Shown here in pieces: positions 1-13,273 of a stretch of 64,000 nucleotides of DNA (the first letter of the stretch is position 1; each line of letters opens with the position of its first letter). Origin of the DNA: Metopolophium dirhodum (lineage: Eukaryota; Arthropoda; Insecta; Hemiptera; Aphididae); NCBI RefSeq assembly GCF_019925205.1, contig NC_083564.1, positions 32,774,447-32,838,446 on the forward strand, given 5' to 3'. Made by a program: the position numbers and the translations under genes. The notes under the pieces were generated by a model. It was given only the letters and a program-made list of their open reading frames with translations, was not told where the DNA came from and searched no databases.

Positions 1-539
1 TTTCATATTTACCCAACCCTCATACCACTCTGAGTAAGATGTTGGTATTATTTTACTTTGCATAAAAGATATAGCTGTGGCTACGCGTGTATATTGCACA
101 TGTTTAACACTTAAATTTACACAGACTACAAACCGAATTCAAATGTAATCATATAAAAACGTATTCTTTATTTGAAACGAAAAAGTAAAAACGAGGAAAA
201 CGCATGATACTAAAACATCAATTTTAAATCACAACTACCAAATAATTATTCGTTATTTTTTAACGGTGAAACAATATCAACAAATTACGTTTTCAGTATA
301 ATTCAAATATTGACTATAATATAGTACATATTGGCATACAAATTCCAGGCTTTGGTAAACATTATTAAAAAAAATATATAATAAATAACAATGTCATCGG
401 TACAACGCGCGTTTTTATATTTTCAATTTTCACACGGGAAACCGTGAATCTTTAAACCGTGGATATCGTGAAAATCACAGCCTACGAGTCGTACACGTCA
501 CCATAATATTATGTCGTCTCGTATCACAAAGTTTTGTGG
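1..539. other. AT-rich non-coding DNA
   Basis: No frame, repeat or RNA gene could be supported here. The sequence is AT-rich with A/T runs and grades into the GC-rich block that starts near 540. Confidence 0.5.
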
Positions 540-1250
540 CGCTCATTATACTCAAAGGCATGTGTCCCCGTCCTCGTCGTGACGTCGTCGCCATCATAAT
601 ATAATATTTGGCGCGGGCCGAGAGACGATACGAAACTGCAGCGCGGCAACTTCGGGGCGGCGGCGGCGGTTAAAAACTGTATCGTAATAAATAGCCACGA
701 AGAAATTGATGACTCGGCAGTACCACCGTGTGGATGTGCGTATGTAAAATTTGCGGTTAACGAGCGGCGCCGTGCTGCCAGTCCGGTGTATCCATTTTCG
801 AAATTGCTTTACGCCACAAAAAGCCACTTTTTCCTTCCCCTCCCCCTTCTTCCACCTATTGCGACTCGCCGAGCACCACCGCTGTTGCTGCAGTCCCTCG
901 CCCCGCAGTCGTCGGTCGGTCGTACTCTCTTTCGTTCGTTCTCTCTCGATTATTCATTTTTTTTTTTTTATTTTTTTCTTAACGTTCGTATATTATATTA
1001 TACTGCTGCAACGATATTACACATTATTATTATATGTTCGCGTGTTATATTTACAGAGTTGGATTGGTTTCAAAGTGGATGGGAAAAAAAATTTCGCGTC
1101 TCGGCGAACGACCTGCATAATATTATGCGTCCGTCCGGCTGCGCGTTGTTCGGTGCATTAGAAGGCCATCCGCTGTCGTATTAAAGCGACAGTGCAATCG
1201 ACGGCAAAAATTTAGTTTGAAAACGGCACAACCGTTTTTCTGTCGACAGT
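540..1250. promoter_or_regulatory. GC/CpG-rich block, promoter-like
   Basis: This stretch is much richer in CG dinucleotides than its surroundings. It carries CGTCG and GGCGG runs near 580-670, C-rich and CT-rich runs near 835-950 and a long T tract near 956-980. Blocks of this kind in insect genomes often hold a promoter or an untranslated first exon. A possible splice acceptor (tatatttacag) lies at about 1046-1056. The overlapping frames on both strands at 594-1184 are low-complexity or cysteine/histidine/arginine-rich and look like by-products of the base composition. The transcribed strand is not clear, so this is inference from composition only. Confidence 0.3.
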
Positions 1251-4200
1251 CGTCATGTTGTATATCGAATCGTACAATATATTTTTATCATATGTGTCTG
1301 AGTAATTTCAATATGGAATAATTTTTTTTTTGTTTCTGCACAAATGTACGTTCTACCTATAATACCTACATATCTATATTATATTATTAACATAATAATA
1401 TTGTATAATTTGTTAATTTTCAGATATAAATATAACGATAGCAAATATAACAAAGAAAAAAAATATGACATTGTACAACTCAATTTTAACACGAATTTAT
1501 TCGTGTAGTAAAAATAAAGTTTTCTGGTTAATTAGGGTTTTGTGATAAATAAATGAAACAAATTATAAAATAATAATAATAAATAGTTGTGGTATTCATA
1601 CAATTCATAATAAACGCAATTATGATAAGTCATTTGTATTTCGTAATTATTTTGATTAACGCTATGAATTAAAGTTTGATGTTTATTTATGTATAGAAAT
1701 GTAAATATTAGAATTAAATATATATTTATTTCCTTGTTAAATTTATGTTATTCTACACAATCCACGTGAACTAGATTTCTATTATTCAAAGTGTTATTAT
1801 ATATTATACGGTTCTTGAGACAAGAATCAAACTTTAAATAACTTCCTAAGAAACCACAAAGCTCATTAAATTCCGGATGTCCTGTGGTAAACAAATAATT
1901 TTCTGCCATACAACTTTAATAACAATGATGTCAAATAATGTAGTTGAGTAAAAGCAAAATATTATTACGTGTTTACTTTGAATAAATACATTTTCAATAG
2001 CTTTGATAGGTTAAAACGATACGATTAATACTGTCATATTTTAAATTACCAAAAAATTGTATTTAATAATAATCAAAAAAAATATTTGTTTTATTTATCA
2101 AGTATCATGACGCCTGCCTCAATGAATTTGTGTTTGAACAATTTTTTTTTTAGTATACCAAAGGAAAATATCAATAAAGCATATTAATTATTAATTTATT
2201 TCAAAACTATAATGTAATGTTATAACTTATGTGACATTTGAACAGATGTAATCATCAAATTACATGCGAGCGAAACTGATCAGATATCAGTACGTAATAT
2301 AGGTACTTCGAATACAGGTATACTTCAACAAACAATTTGAAGTTGAATTAATTATGAAGTTTAAAAGCGTATTAACATTGCATTCAAAAGCACCAGGGTA
2401 GCTGCTAGTATAAAATAGTTCAATAATGTGTGATAAATAACGAAGATAAAAAAATTGTTTACCCAAACTATTTATAGCTTACACGCTTGGTTTAAACGGA
2501 GTAATTAAAACACGTTTTTGGGGCTTTCGATTTATGTATAACGCGTGTTTCTTAGAATTTCTGTCCTCATTAACTTAACACGTATACGCATATTTGACAC
2601 GTTTCAACAACGTTCATTAATATTGCAACAAACACCTCTCACCCAAAATTGATTCAATCCTAAAATGTTTTAGACATTTCAAGTTTCAAACCGTGATTTA
2701 GACATTCTATCACCTGCGCACCATCGACCACAAATGAACGAAGAGTTGTTTCCGCTGTATATATGTATATGCGCTTATGGCAAGTCCGGAAGCTGTCGAC
2801 TAATTGCCTTTCATACAGTCACGTGTATACAACGCGTATTGTACGCACGTACTTTTGATCAGATATATTGTTGCACAAACTATTATAGTTTTGAAAATCA
2901 GTTGGCAGTCATTAAAAATCTAGTTTTATTTTGTATAGGTACCGCGACACACATTACAAACCCCATTTCGTGTTCAAAAGAAAACAGCATCATAGGTTAC
3001 GTTATTCATCGGTGAATGACGTTTCCACTCAGAATATCCCTCGAATGACTTATTACTGTACCTAATAATTACGTTTTCTACGATATCGCCATATTATGTT
3101 TATTAAGAATTACTCGGTATAGTTTTTGTCAAATAGTATGTTTTACGGGTTTAAAGATGATTTGTGCTAAAATAGTGGTCACAAATAATATATTTATAAT
3201 TTTTTTTTTCTTCTTATTAAAATCGGATATCAAAAACGTATTAAGAATCTTGTAAGTGTGGTGTCTAAGATTATAAAAACAGAATAAATAAAAACAAAAT
3301 GTATGAATTATTGTTTATATTTTCCAGCGCCAAGTTTGAAAAAAGACCGCAAATAACGTAGCTGTTACTTTACTTGGCTTGGATAAAATAATATACTATA
3401 ATATAACATATACGCTCTGAAATTAGACAAATAATAATAATATCTGACTAACCTGATGCTATTAGTTTGATACATCGGTAGAATCATCCAATTAAAAGGA
3501 TATACCTATTTGACATTCAGCGCACCTCCTGAAACCAAACAAACAATAATTAATATCATTATACGAAATAATAAATATATCGGGGTAAATTAATGGCAAT
3601 TTTTTGAGAGCTTATTTTTCGTATAATATTACGTAAATAATTACCCATTATAGACATATTATTATGCATCTATATTATATTATGATACACAATTGAAAGA
3701 ATATTGGTACATTGTTATTTTCGATCAAATAAATGAAACATTCACTTAAACCACATCAAAAGTGACTGCTGGAATAAATTGGCCCCACGATATAGATTAA
3801 AATATGCACGGTGTGCGGTTATTTGATTTAAGGTATTAAAAACATAATTTATTCTATCGATAGAATGATGTAAAATAGATATTGAGATTTTAGAATCATT
3901 AATTTGGATAAGAGTGATTATTAGGTACCTATTTTGGCAATCAAATAATATAACTAACGAGACGTATCTTGTAATCATTAAAAATCATGTCTATTTGATA
4001 CTTCCATATTTTGGACACCGAACGAAAATAATATGATAATTGCAGCATAATATAACTGAGTATATTTTTTACTTATATTACACTTATTAAAAAAAAATAA
4101 AATGGGTAAAAGCCAATTTGAACCATCTATAATTAGATGGTATACCTAATATTACTAGTTAAAAAGTTAAAACTATTCTGAAAAGTCGGTTTTATTAATT

Positions 4201-7200
4201 CATTTTTAACATAGTTAGTTAATTAGTTAGTTAATTTTAGCCACAATTTCCTTAACTATATCTTTAATAGTTGTCCGTTGAAATAACTTGATTATTTTAG
4301 TTAGTTTGAAAAATAAAAGGTAGGTACTACTAAAATTATATTTATACAATCCTGTTTCTACTACAAAATATTACAACTGTTGTTAAAAAATGAATAAAAT
4401 ATTTTTTGTTTAATCACGCTGTATATTTGCAATAATTTTAAATAAAAGTAAATGAAAAAAATGTTTATTGATCTAATAATTTAGTAGAAACAAACACGTG
4501 ATTTGCATAAATGACGATAGTGTGCAATAAAAAGGAATTGTAAGATGAATTTTTAATAAACTGGTAGGTTAGGTAGGTATTTAAAAAAAAGTTGAAAAAT
4601 TACTAGTTTTTTGACTGTGTTCGGTTAATTTTGTATATTAACTTTAAACTGTTAGAATTAAATACATCATTTGGTAACATTTACCATAGTATATATTAAC
4701 GTTCTTATTAATTGGCATTTAATTTGACAATTTTTTTTTTGTTTTTTTAGAGTGCTTGTAGCTTAAACTATTACAGCTCAACAAATTAGAATAAAATATA
4801 AATATAATATGTATAAAACACTGAGCATAATAATGTTCATTGCACGAGTAGGAAATTAAAATTTTCTAGTATTTTAATGTTATGTCAATGATAATTCATT
4901 TAATTATTATTTTAATCGATAAATTGAATGATATGTTATTGTCATTATTTGCTAAAAGCGTGAAACATAGGTACTTACTGCAAGCTACTAGATAATATTA
5001 CATTTAAATTATGAAACAAAACTATTTGATGGATTTAGTACGCATAAATAAGTACGATATTTCGAAATCAAGCCATCATCAATCATTAAATCATGCCATT
5101 TATAATACTAGTATTTATAATCAATGATAGTAGGTACCAACTGAATTGTTTATACATACAATATTTAACATTAACAGGGGGGTAGCGGAGTTTTAAGTTA
5201 AACCATAATAAAGTATTATAAGTTATTATATTTTTTTTTAATTTCTATGAATATTAATAACAATGTAGTTAGTTACTCAAAGAAATATTAAAACAATAAC
5301 AACGAAATACCTTTGATTTTCATTTAATAGTATACATAATATATTAAATACATATTGTTAAAAAATAAAAATAAAACAATTGAGTTCTTAACAAGTAAAT
5401 CAAATCCTTAAAAAATCCACTATCTACGTTTTATAATGGAATTTCATCAGCTATTTTATACATACTATTTCTTTTTGAAACTATAATATTAAACTCTTTT
5501 TTTTAGTAATATTGTTAATGAAATGAATTATTTAAATCGCTTTTCATAACATTGGTAGAAATTTAAATCACTCAAAGCTATTGAACACAATATATTTAAT
5601 TAAAAATCAAAATTTACCAGTTGATACATTTTAATTTAAAAACACCCCTATATTTTACAATGGTTATGCACAATTTTACAACTTGAAATAAACTTAAAAA
5701 TATAAGAAGCCTTAAAAAATGTTGAAATAGCTTTACTGGAGGTAAATTCACGTATAATAAATAATAATTATTATTGGAAATATTCAAAATTGGAGACATA
5801 TCACTATAACTCGTCCTATTAAAAATAAATAATATAAAATGTACATTTTATAATTTGTATACGTTTACATTATGTTTTATTGATCATGAATAAAATAAGC
5901 GGCTTCGGCATCTGGGCTATTAGCATTACATATTAAAATATATAAAAGTTTTTTAGTTTTAATGCTTTACTTCATTGAAAAAATTAAAATATTTATGATA
6001 TACTATGGTGTTTAAATAAAATGACATAGAAATAGATGTTTGACATAATTTAAATAGACTTGGATTATGGTTCCATATTTGCACAATGTCGTTTATATGT
6101 ATTTTTATAATATAATATACGAACTGCACAAATTTATATATTTTACAACAAAAGTATAGATATAATTATATCGGTGGTATTAAGTGGAGGTATTTTAATA
6201 AATTATAAATTGTTTTTAAATAATAATTTGTTAGCTCTGGATCAAATATTGAGTGGGCGATATTTTTTTTTTTTTACTGATTTCTGACCATCATATTTTC
6301 ATGAATAAACCATTATTTTTTTTTCATAGGTACTTGTGTTTCTAGGAAATGAATGTCATGGGATTTTTGGTTTTCCCAAAAGTACTTTAGATTCATACAG
6401 TTATATTACTATTATATTACATAAAAAATAATCGACTATTTGTACTTTGAAACGTTGATTTGCATTGTTTGCCAAAATCAAATTTCCAATATATTTTTAT
6501 TTTAGAAGGAAAGGGGTTTACATGTCATTAACATGAATGAATATGGTATCGTGCATTGGGAATCTGAGCATGTCCGTTAGAAGTTATTATGAATTCCATA
6601 AAATATTATAAATAAATTGAGTATTCCAATACTAGTCAACTGTATATAGAAATATATGTCTTTAAAACAATGTCCTTTGTGATTGAACATTTATATGATT
6701 GTAATATTTATATATGCTAAAGTAACATATTAAGACGTTGCAAACAATTTATTTACTTTTAAAGGGATAAAAGATATTTTAGAATACATTTTGACTTATA
6801 AAAATATCCCTCTTACAAATACAATTATTATTTTAAAACATGACAAACTATATGATACCCACAATTATATTTCTATTTCAAAAGATATTGATCCATAGGA
6901 CTATTTTCCAAAATTGAATTTAGTTGTATTATCTGAATTAATTAATAAAAACTTACTTATCGGTTAGTATTTATTTGAAATTGAAATATAACATTTTGTT
7001 TTTAATAGTAGGTACCTATATAATGTTATATAATATACTATCATAAGTCATAACATATTCAATACATTACGTTTAAAGGAAAATTAAAAAATTATAAAAA
7101 TAATTCTACTGTAAGTGATATAATGAAAAGCCACTTTGAACTTTTAACGTTATCGATATTGTATATTAATAATTGTTTATGATCTATATATTGTTCGTAT

Positions 7201-7530
7201 ACAAATATATAAATGCTCTTCGTTCAGGATTGATTAAACTGTTTACTTCTCTGTAAATATTGAAAATTCTTTATAAAATAATACTAAAATATTTTATTGG
7301 AAAACGTTTTAAATTAGTTTAATTAAAATAGGTAGGTAAACAGATTTAACTATAATATACATCGTGTATAATAGTTTATAATATAGTAATGCAAATTTTA
7401 AATTAAAATTAAAGGAAATATCTAATTTATACACATATTATCAATACATTTTTTTCACAATCACATCACTATTAGTGCGTAATGCGTATGGCAAGAAAGA
7501 GTATAGTTGCAAAAACATAATTTTTTCAAA
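1251..7530. other. AT-rich non-coding DNA
   Basis: A long AT-rich stretch with no supportable gene. The frame at 2734-3015 (+) starts with ATG but is cysteine/tyrosine-rich and unlike any family I know. The frames at 3742-3978 and 5614-5799 (-) are chance frames. The only structured item is a short motif at 5897-5930 that resembles the reverse complement of 17821-17855. Confidence 0.45.
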
Positions 7531-8684
7531 GTTGACGAGTGACAAATAACGGTCGACCTTGTTGTTCAGACAGACTATTTTTCCAAAAACCCGGTCGGAA
7601 AACATCTGTTGGCTGTCGAGGACGAGTTTCGGTTAGCTGACGTGAAAAACTTGAGATGCAATTAACTCTCCCCCTATCGCCATCGACCCTCGTTTCGCAA
7701 TTCCACTTGCACTACCGACCGACTCGACATATCAAAAATCTGTCAATAAACGCGGAAAAACAAAAAATAAAGTGAACAACGATATTGGCACGAAAAATAT
7801 CCATTCATTTATATTATTATTATATATACACATAATATATATAATAATATATTGTGTTTGGTTCTTTAGCATAATAATATTTACTTCTCTGTTATAATTA
7901 TTATTGAGTTCGATAAAATTGACAATTTAGATTTGTTCAAACCACGTTGTTGTCTTTGCGTTTCTAATTGATTTAATAGATACATTAAGACGTATACTGC
8001 AGTGGCGTAGGTACTTATCAAAAGCATTTAATGAATAACACCGGTAAAATATCGCTTATAGAATCGATGACGACCAACAAGTTTTCTTACATGTTCACAA
8101 TCGTTGTCGATCTGGGCACATATCATTATGATTTAGAAATAGAAATAAAAACGGATCCAGTCGGGACGGTTTGATTGGTTATACGTATCGACGTCATCGG
8201 ATTCACATAGCGTGGAAGATGAAAAGATTGACAGACGAGCGTGGAAAAAAATACACAAAATAACAGTGGTGGTGGTGTAGTAAGTCGTCTATCGACAGAG
8301 CAGTATTATAGATAGTGAACGTATATTATATATTATATCGAAACATTTCCCATGCAATAAAATTATGCGGAATCTAAAATTTCCGAGACTGGCTATGGTG
8401 GAACCACGCGTACGCACATTTCAATATCATGTCGTCTAGATCAAAGTCACGTAGCTAACGAAATACGTTTATTATTATAATATTATAATATAATATATTT
8501 ACAACATGGGTGAGGCCATTGGTTTTCTTTTCTCCGCTACGATAAACGTCTGGCATAATATTTTATTAAGTTTATATTATTGTCTTTGGACAATACACAT
8601 AAAAGCACAGTAATATATTATTGTATAACAGTCCAGTCAGACTATAACGGTCGGTTTTAATTGGTCGTTTAATTTGCCTATACA
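7531..8684. promoter_or_regulatory. mixed GC-richer block, possible regulatory DNA
   Basis: Two GC-richer islands (about 7540-7760 and 8030-8260) with CG dinucleotides interrupt the AT-rich background. At 7996 the word CAGTGGCGTA resembles a hAT-type terminus like that of the element at 17321, but no matching right end was found. No coding frame is convincing. The regulatory role is only suggested by composition. Confidence 0.2.
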
Positions 8685-8966
8685 ATGGTCGGCGGCAGCA
8701 TCCGATTTATCAACGGAACGGCGTTGGCGTGTATAGCAGACAAATCGTGTGTCATTGTGTCTGTTGGCCAACCCAAATTAATCAAAATTATCGAAATTAG
8801 GTCAACGAGTTATTACATAGACGATGTTGCATTTGTTTTTAATTTAATTGACAAAACATTTCTACTAGACTGCACCATCCTATTATTTCATCACGATCGT
8901 GAATATTATTTATCGGCTTTCTTATATATAAAACCAATTATAGATGGTTATAGGCTGCAGGGTTAG
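8685..8966 (+). CDS. small open frame of unknown nature (93 codons)
   Basis: An ATG-initiated frame in a reasonable start context (tacaATGG). Its first third is GC-richer than the rest and begins MVGGSIRFINGTALACIADK; the second half is AT-rich. It has no recognised domain, no clear signal peptide and no poly(A) signal close behind. The flanking sequence is not coding-like. It could be a chance frame inside the GC-richer island, or a first exon spliced before its end. I do not recognise a family. Confidence 0.15.
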   Translation: MVGGSIRFINGTALACIADKSCVIVSVGQPKLIKIIEIRSTSYYIDDVAFVFNLIDKTFLLDCTILLFHHDREYYLSAFLYIKPIIDGYRLQG

Positions 8967-10587
8967 GCGAAATCAATAACTTATAAAGATAATAACAAGC
9001 TTATAAAATGTGTGATTCAAAACCCAAACAGGACATAGGGACGAGACCAATCATCTAAGCATAGAGTATTATGGTGATAAATTCCGAATTTGGAAACAAT
9101 TTGTGTGAAAATAAAACCACCATTTTTCAAAATTATATATCGAATCTAATATATTATAAAGCAGTAAAAATCTATTAAAAATTGTGTTTCTTGTTCACTT
9201 TTTTGTAATGTTTTTATTCTTTAGTGAAACCATTCACAAAGTTTCTAAGTGGATACGTATATTATGCATACTATCAGGATGTCCTAAATTCTAAAATATT
9301 GCGACAAATATATAAGTAACAATTATAATTAAATCAACACTTAATAAAAAAAACTCTAATATAATTTCAAGTTACAACTGATTTTAAATCGTATAAATAT
9401 TCCATTCAGGTTAAATTGAACCTAAGTTAATATATAAGTTACAAAACAATAGTTTGATATGTATTTTTTACGTTTGATATATTTTGTGAGTTTGGAAAGA
9501 AACTTTTCGTAATATTTAGACAGTATACAGACTATGAGTAAAATACAATAATATCGATTTTATTATAATTTTTTTTTACTATAAAAATAAGACAATATAA
9601 TCGATGATTTTATTTATTCTGTCATTATAATAATGTTTTAAACGTTATTCATTTGAAAAGTTATAATATTATGATTGTAAAAAATGTATATAATATTAAA
9701 CCTGTTTTTATAATTATTAGTTATTACACATTTTAATATTCGTAACGATGCAAAATTAATTTTAAAGAGTTTTGGGTCGAAAATCATTTACGTTGTTCCA
9801 AAGGTGTAAACTCGTTGCCACAGTACACCTATGACCTATATATTTGCTTAAAAATAATAAAATTGTTTTTTTTACAACTAAAACTGTGAAAAAAGGCCTG
9901 TATATTATAGTTGGGTGTAAAAATGTGGGTATAACTAAAATTACAATGCGTTCCATTTTATTACTATTATGTACAATGTTGCAATTTTAAGTGAAAATAG
10001 GTATTGGAAGCATGTAAATAAAACATGGACTTGACTTAGAGGTTTGTATTTACAATTCAAAACTATATCCAAAACACTCGCAGCATATTATATAACTAAG
10101 TTTCTAAATGTTTTGTACAACCATTTTTGGTAGGTAATGAACGTGAAGCCACCCTTAATCGCACCGTATATTTTGATTTCAGTGGTTTACAATGTTCCAT
10201 GTTATTTTGATGAACTTGAAAACGGGTTAATGTGTTAATGGTTATTGGATTATAATTAAGTTATATAATCATATAACGGATACATAAATATTTTGTTTAT
10301 GAAATACGATTAAAATTGCTGGACGTCGAATTTAAATAATATTTGCATTTTAATTTATAATAATTAATAATGTGCTTACCATTTGTCTAATGATTGGTTA
10401 GTTGCAATAATAATAATAATAATAACATTAAAACATATTTAATGATTTAACAACCACAAAAAATGTAAATGAGTCCATAATTGTGAAAATAGCAGAATCC
10501 ACCTCGATCAATATTTTATATTTTAATGGTAGGTACACCTAATAACTATTACTGTAAATTAGTTTTTTAGTGAGAAAAATAAAATCA
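8967..10587. other. AT-rich non-coding DNA
   Basis: Nothing supportable. It contains an (ATA)n-type run near 10407-10426. The frame at 9762-9956 (-) is AT-rich and not coding-like. Confidence 0.45.
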
Positions 10588-10867
10588 CATATTATAATCG
10601 TATAAAAATTCATCGTAGAAATTCTTTTAAACTCTATAATTAGTAATTATTGTCTAAAGGTAATAATTATTAGGTACACAAAAATTACCAAAATAATTTA
10701 GTTTTATCGTTTTCGGAAGTATTTAAAGTCAACTGTGAGCATTAAGCATCTAAATATAATAAAAAAATTGTAGTTTATGATGTTATATACAATTTCAAAC
10801 CTGTGCATAGTTCAACTATATTATGACCTATTAATTCGCTGGCATATCATACGATGCATGTTGTTTA
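10588..10867 (+). repeat. tandem duplication, copy 1
   Basis: This is the first unit of a direct tandem duplication. It starts at acatattataatcgtata and ends at gcatgttgttt. Copy 2 follows immediately at 10868. The copies share long stretches, for example the region around attcgctggcat and aataatttagttttatc, with scattered substitutions and small indels, so the duplication is not recent. No coding frame runs through it. Confidence 0.8.
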
Positions 10868-11277
10868 CATATTATAATCGTATAATAATTATTCATCGTA
10901 GAAATTAATTTAAACTTTAATTAGTAATTGTCTAGAGATATAATAATATTATTAGGTGTACACACAAATCACCGAAATAATTTAGTTTTATCTTGTTTGG
11001 AAGTATTAAAAGTTAACTTCGAGCATTACGCGTCTGAATATAAAAAAAATTGTAGCAGTTTATGATATTATATCATTGTTATGATCTACAAACGGCGCCG
11101 ATGACGTGTAAAAAAAAATCATAGCTGTAGCGCAGATAAAATCGTACATAATAGTTTGAACTGTTCGCAATTTATAAGCCAACATTGCGATGGTATACAT
11201 TTTCAAAACCTGTGCAGTTCAACCATACTTTGACCTATTAATTCGCTGGCATGTCATACGATGCATGTTGTTTACAT
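10868..11277 (+). repeat. tandem duplication, copy 2 with extra segment
   Basis: The second unit of the duplication begun at 10588. It matches copy 1 at both ends but carries about 125 extra bases (roughly 11083-11207) that copy 1 lacks. Both breakpoints lie in TATAC/TATAT-like sequence, so a deletion in copy 1 across short homology is a simple explanation. The extra segment is slightly GC-richer. No coding frame is seen. Confidence 0.8.
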
Positions 11278-12480
11278 ATTATATAATATAATAATATATA
11301 TAAGTAGTTAGTAGTATAAATGGTTCTTGGACGAATTACGATGACGATGTCGACGTGTTAACATGCCATAATAATAATAATATTATAATACGACAATACT
11401 GCAACTCAAACACACACTCGTATTAAATATAGGTACGCGCGAGTATAATATTAAATCACACCGCGATAACGCGTACAATAAAATATGCATATTATTATTA
11501 TTATTGTCGTGACACGATTTATTTTTTGAGTAAAAACGCAACATTAACCTAATAATGATATTATTATATTATTATATTTACACGTCGGATATAATGATAT
11601 GTCATCACCCTTCCAATAATGAAGCACATCGAATCGAACGCGCAGTCTTTGAAATTACGTACCTACGCGCCAGAAACGAGGAGATAATTGTTTTTGGTAT
11701 AGTACCTATATAACCGGTATACCATAATCTATATGGGCCGTTGGCACAACTATTAAACTTAATCCGTCCGAGGTAATTTTGGACCGAACAATTATTATGA
11801 TAATAGCTGTATAGCATTCACATTTGAACAGTATCCTATAAATAGAAAGTATATAGTGTGTTAAATCGTATTGGATAACAATACAACTGTTTTGATAATA
11901 AAACCATTTTTTTTAGTCGAGATAAAAAAAATCAAACATTTCAAAAAGAAGAATGTGATAATATGTATTCACATCATATCATGCACAATAATAACGGAAA
12001 TAGTTTAAAATTTAATAATTTAATCTTTTTGAAGTTCGATTTTGGAGGTTTAGGGAGGGTGTGTGAAACCCATCTATAATTTTTTAGTTGCTATGAAGAG
12101 GATAATAAAATAGGTACCATAACATGAACGTGGGACGGATTTTTCGTTGTTTTATCACGAAGAGTCGTGAATTATCGTTTTTGACGACGAAGGCGATGCA
12201 TAAAAGTATAAAGTTAATTAATTTTTAGTACATTAATTTGATATTAATTTTTCCAATTTTGTAGATTCCTACCGTCGTATATTCCCAAATGATGTTGATA
12301 TTAATAATAATGGTAATACAGTATAATGAATATTACTTTTATCCGAAACAACAAAGGGCGCAGTGGTACCTATACCTATATTATATATTTTGCGCGACAA
12401 TAACAAAACTGTTATTGTCGCCGTGACCTCTGATATTTTTTTATTGGTTATTATTTTTATTTTTAATTTCTGATGAAAAA
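11278..12480. other. AT-rich non-coding DNA
   Basis: No gene supported. The minus-strand frames at 11605-11817 and 12269-12523 show no recognisable domain. Confidence 0.4.
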
Positions 12481-12900
12481 AGTATGTGAAGGTAAATTCA
12501 ACCGACCGGCGGCGCCCCGCCAATGAGTCGCGACTAAGATGGGTGGCTGGGGTGAGCGAGAGACTAATCCGAAAACTCGGCGTGGGTCTACTTTAATAAG
12601 GAACCCACCGTTGTAATACGTCAGCATTAGCGGACTTTTATACCGCGTGTTACCGACTGGACCGGCAGGAGCTCGAATTAGGAGAACAATAAGGGCGGTG
12701 GGGGTGGGGGAGAGGAGGTTGGACGAAATGTAAATTTCCCCTTCGATTATACACCGCAAAAACCCACTCGGAGACCCCATCCCGACCACGATATATAATA
12801 TGTATATAATATATTGTGTGGGAATTAACCCCGGTTCAGGCGACGGTGGCGGCGACGGTTATACCAATAAGTAAGCACTTTGACGCTTACAGCCGTGTAC
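12481..12900. promoter_or_regulatory. GC/CpG-rich block, promoter-like
   Basis: A GC-rich island with a GGCGGCGCCCCGCC-like core at about 12505-12520, G-rich runs near 12690-12715 and GGCGGCGACGG near 12847-12858. The minus-strand frame through it (12463-12789, 108 codons) has no recognisable domain and could simply reflect the composition. A (TA)n run follows at 12933. A promoter or first exon is a reasonable guess but the orientation is unknown. Confidence 0.3.
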
Positions 12901-12932
12901 CTATATCTTTTTGATCTAATATAACGTAGATT

Positions 12933-12956
12933 TATATATATATATATATATATATT
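12933..12956. repeat. (TA)n microsatellite
   Basis: An uninterrupted TA dinucleotide run between the GC-rich block and the open frame that follows. Confidence 0.95.
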
Positions 12957-12982
12957 ATATTATAAACGTATTACATCCTGCA

Positions 12983-13273
12983 GCTAACGAGTTGTACGGT
13001 GCTAATTTCGTTTTGTTTTCGTATATAAATGGATTTGTAGGATCACTATGTAAAATGAGCATTAGCGAGACGATTCCTGCAAACATGGGACACGGTACAC
13101 GACCACACTTTACCCGTGTAGAGGGTGCCTACCCTTCAATCGCCTCCGTAGATGTATGCGGAAATAAGATATGCCCGGGACCTGCAACAGGAGCAGGGTC
13201 CTTCTCGTATTGCGTACTCATTTCACTCCTCGTATTGACCTATATATGTACATGTCGTTCCGGTATAGAATAA
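12983..13273 (+). CDS. possible terminal exon, unknown protein
   Basis: An open frame follows directly after a good splice acceptor (acatcctgcag, ending 12982) and runs about 96 codons to a TAA at 13271-13273. It is GC-richer than its flanks. The C-terminal third has a hydrophobic stretch (FSYCVLISLLVLTYICTC) that could be a membrane anchor; the middle contains GHGTRPHFTRVEGAYPS. I recognise no family. A second frame is also open over part of the region (13171-13530), which weakens the case. An upstream donor at about 12870 (ACCAATAA|GTAAGC) does not give a compatible reading phase. Confidence 0.22.
   Translation, partial: ANELYGANFVLFSYINGFVGSLCKMSISETIPANMGHGTRPHFTRVEGAYPSIASVDVCGNKICPGPATGAGSFSYCVLISLLVLTYICTCRSGIE

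Noticed and set aside
594..1184. Three overlapping frames in the first GC-rich block
   Set aside because: Low-complexity, arginine/histidine/phenylalanine-rich translations on both strands; typical of GC-rich and T-rich composition rather than protein.
2025..2040. taatactgtca word like the start of miR-8
   Set aside because: Only 11 bases match, the rest of the mature sequence differs, and no hairpin is visible.
7996..8006. CAGTGGCGTA as the start of another hAT-like element
   Set aside because: No matching inverted end with an 8-bp duplication was found downstream; possibly a solo remnant or chance.
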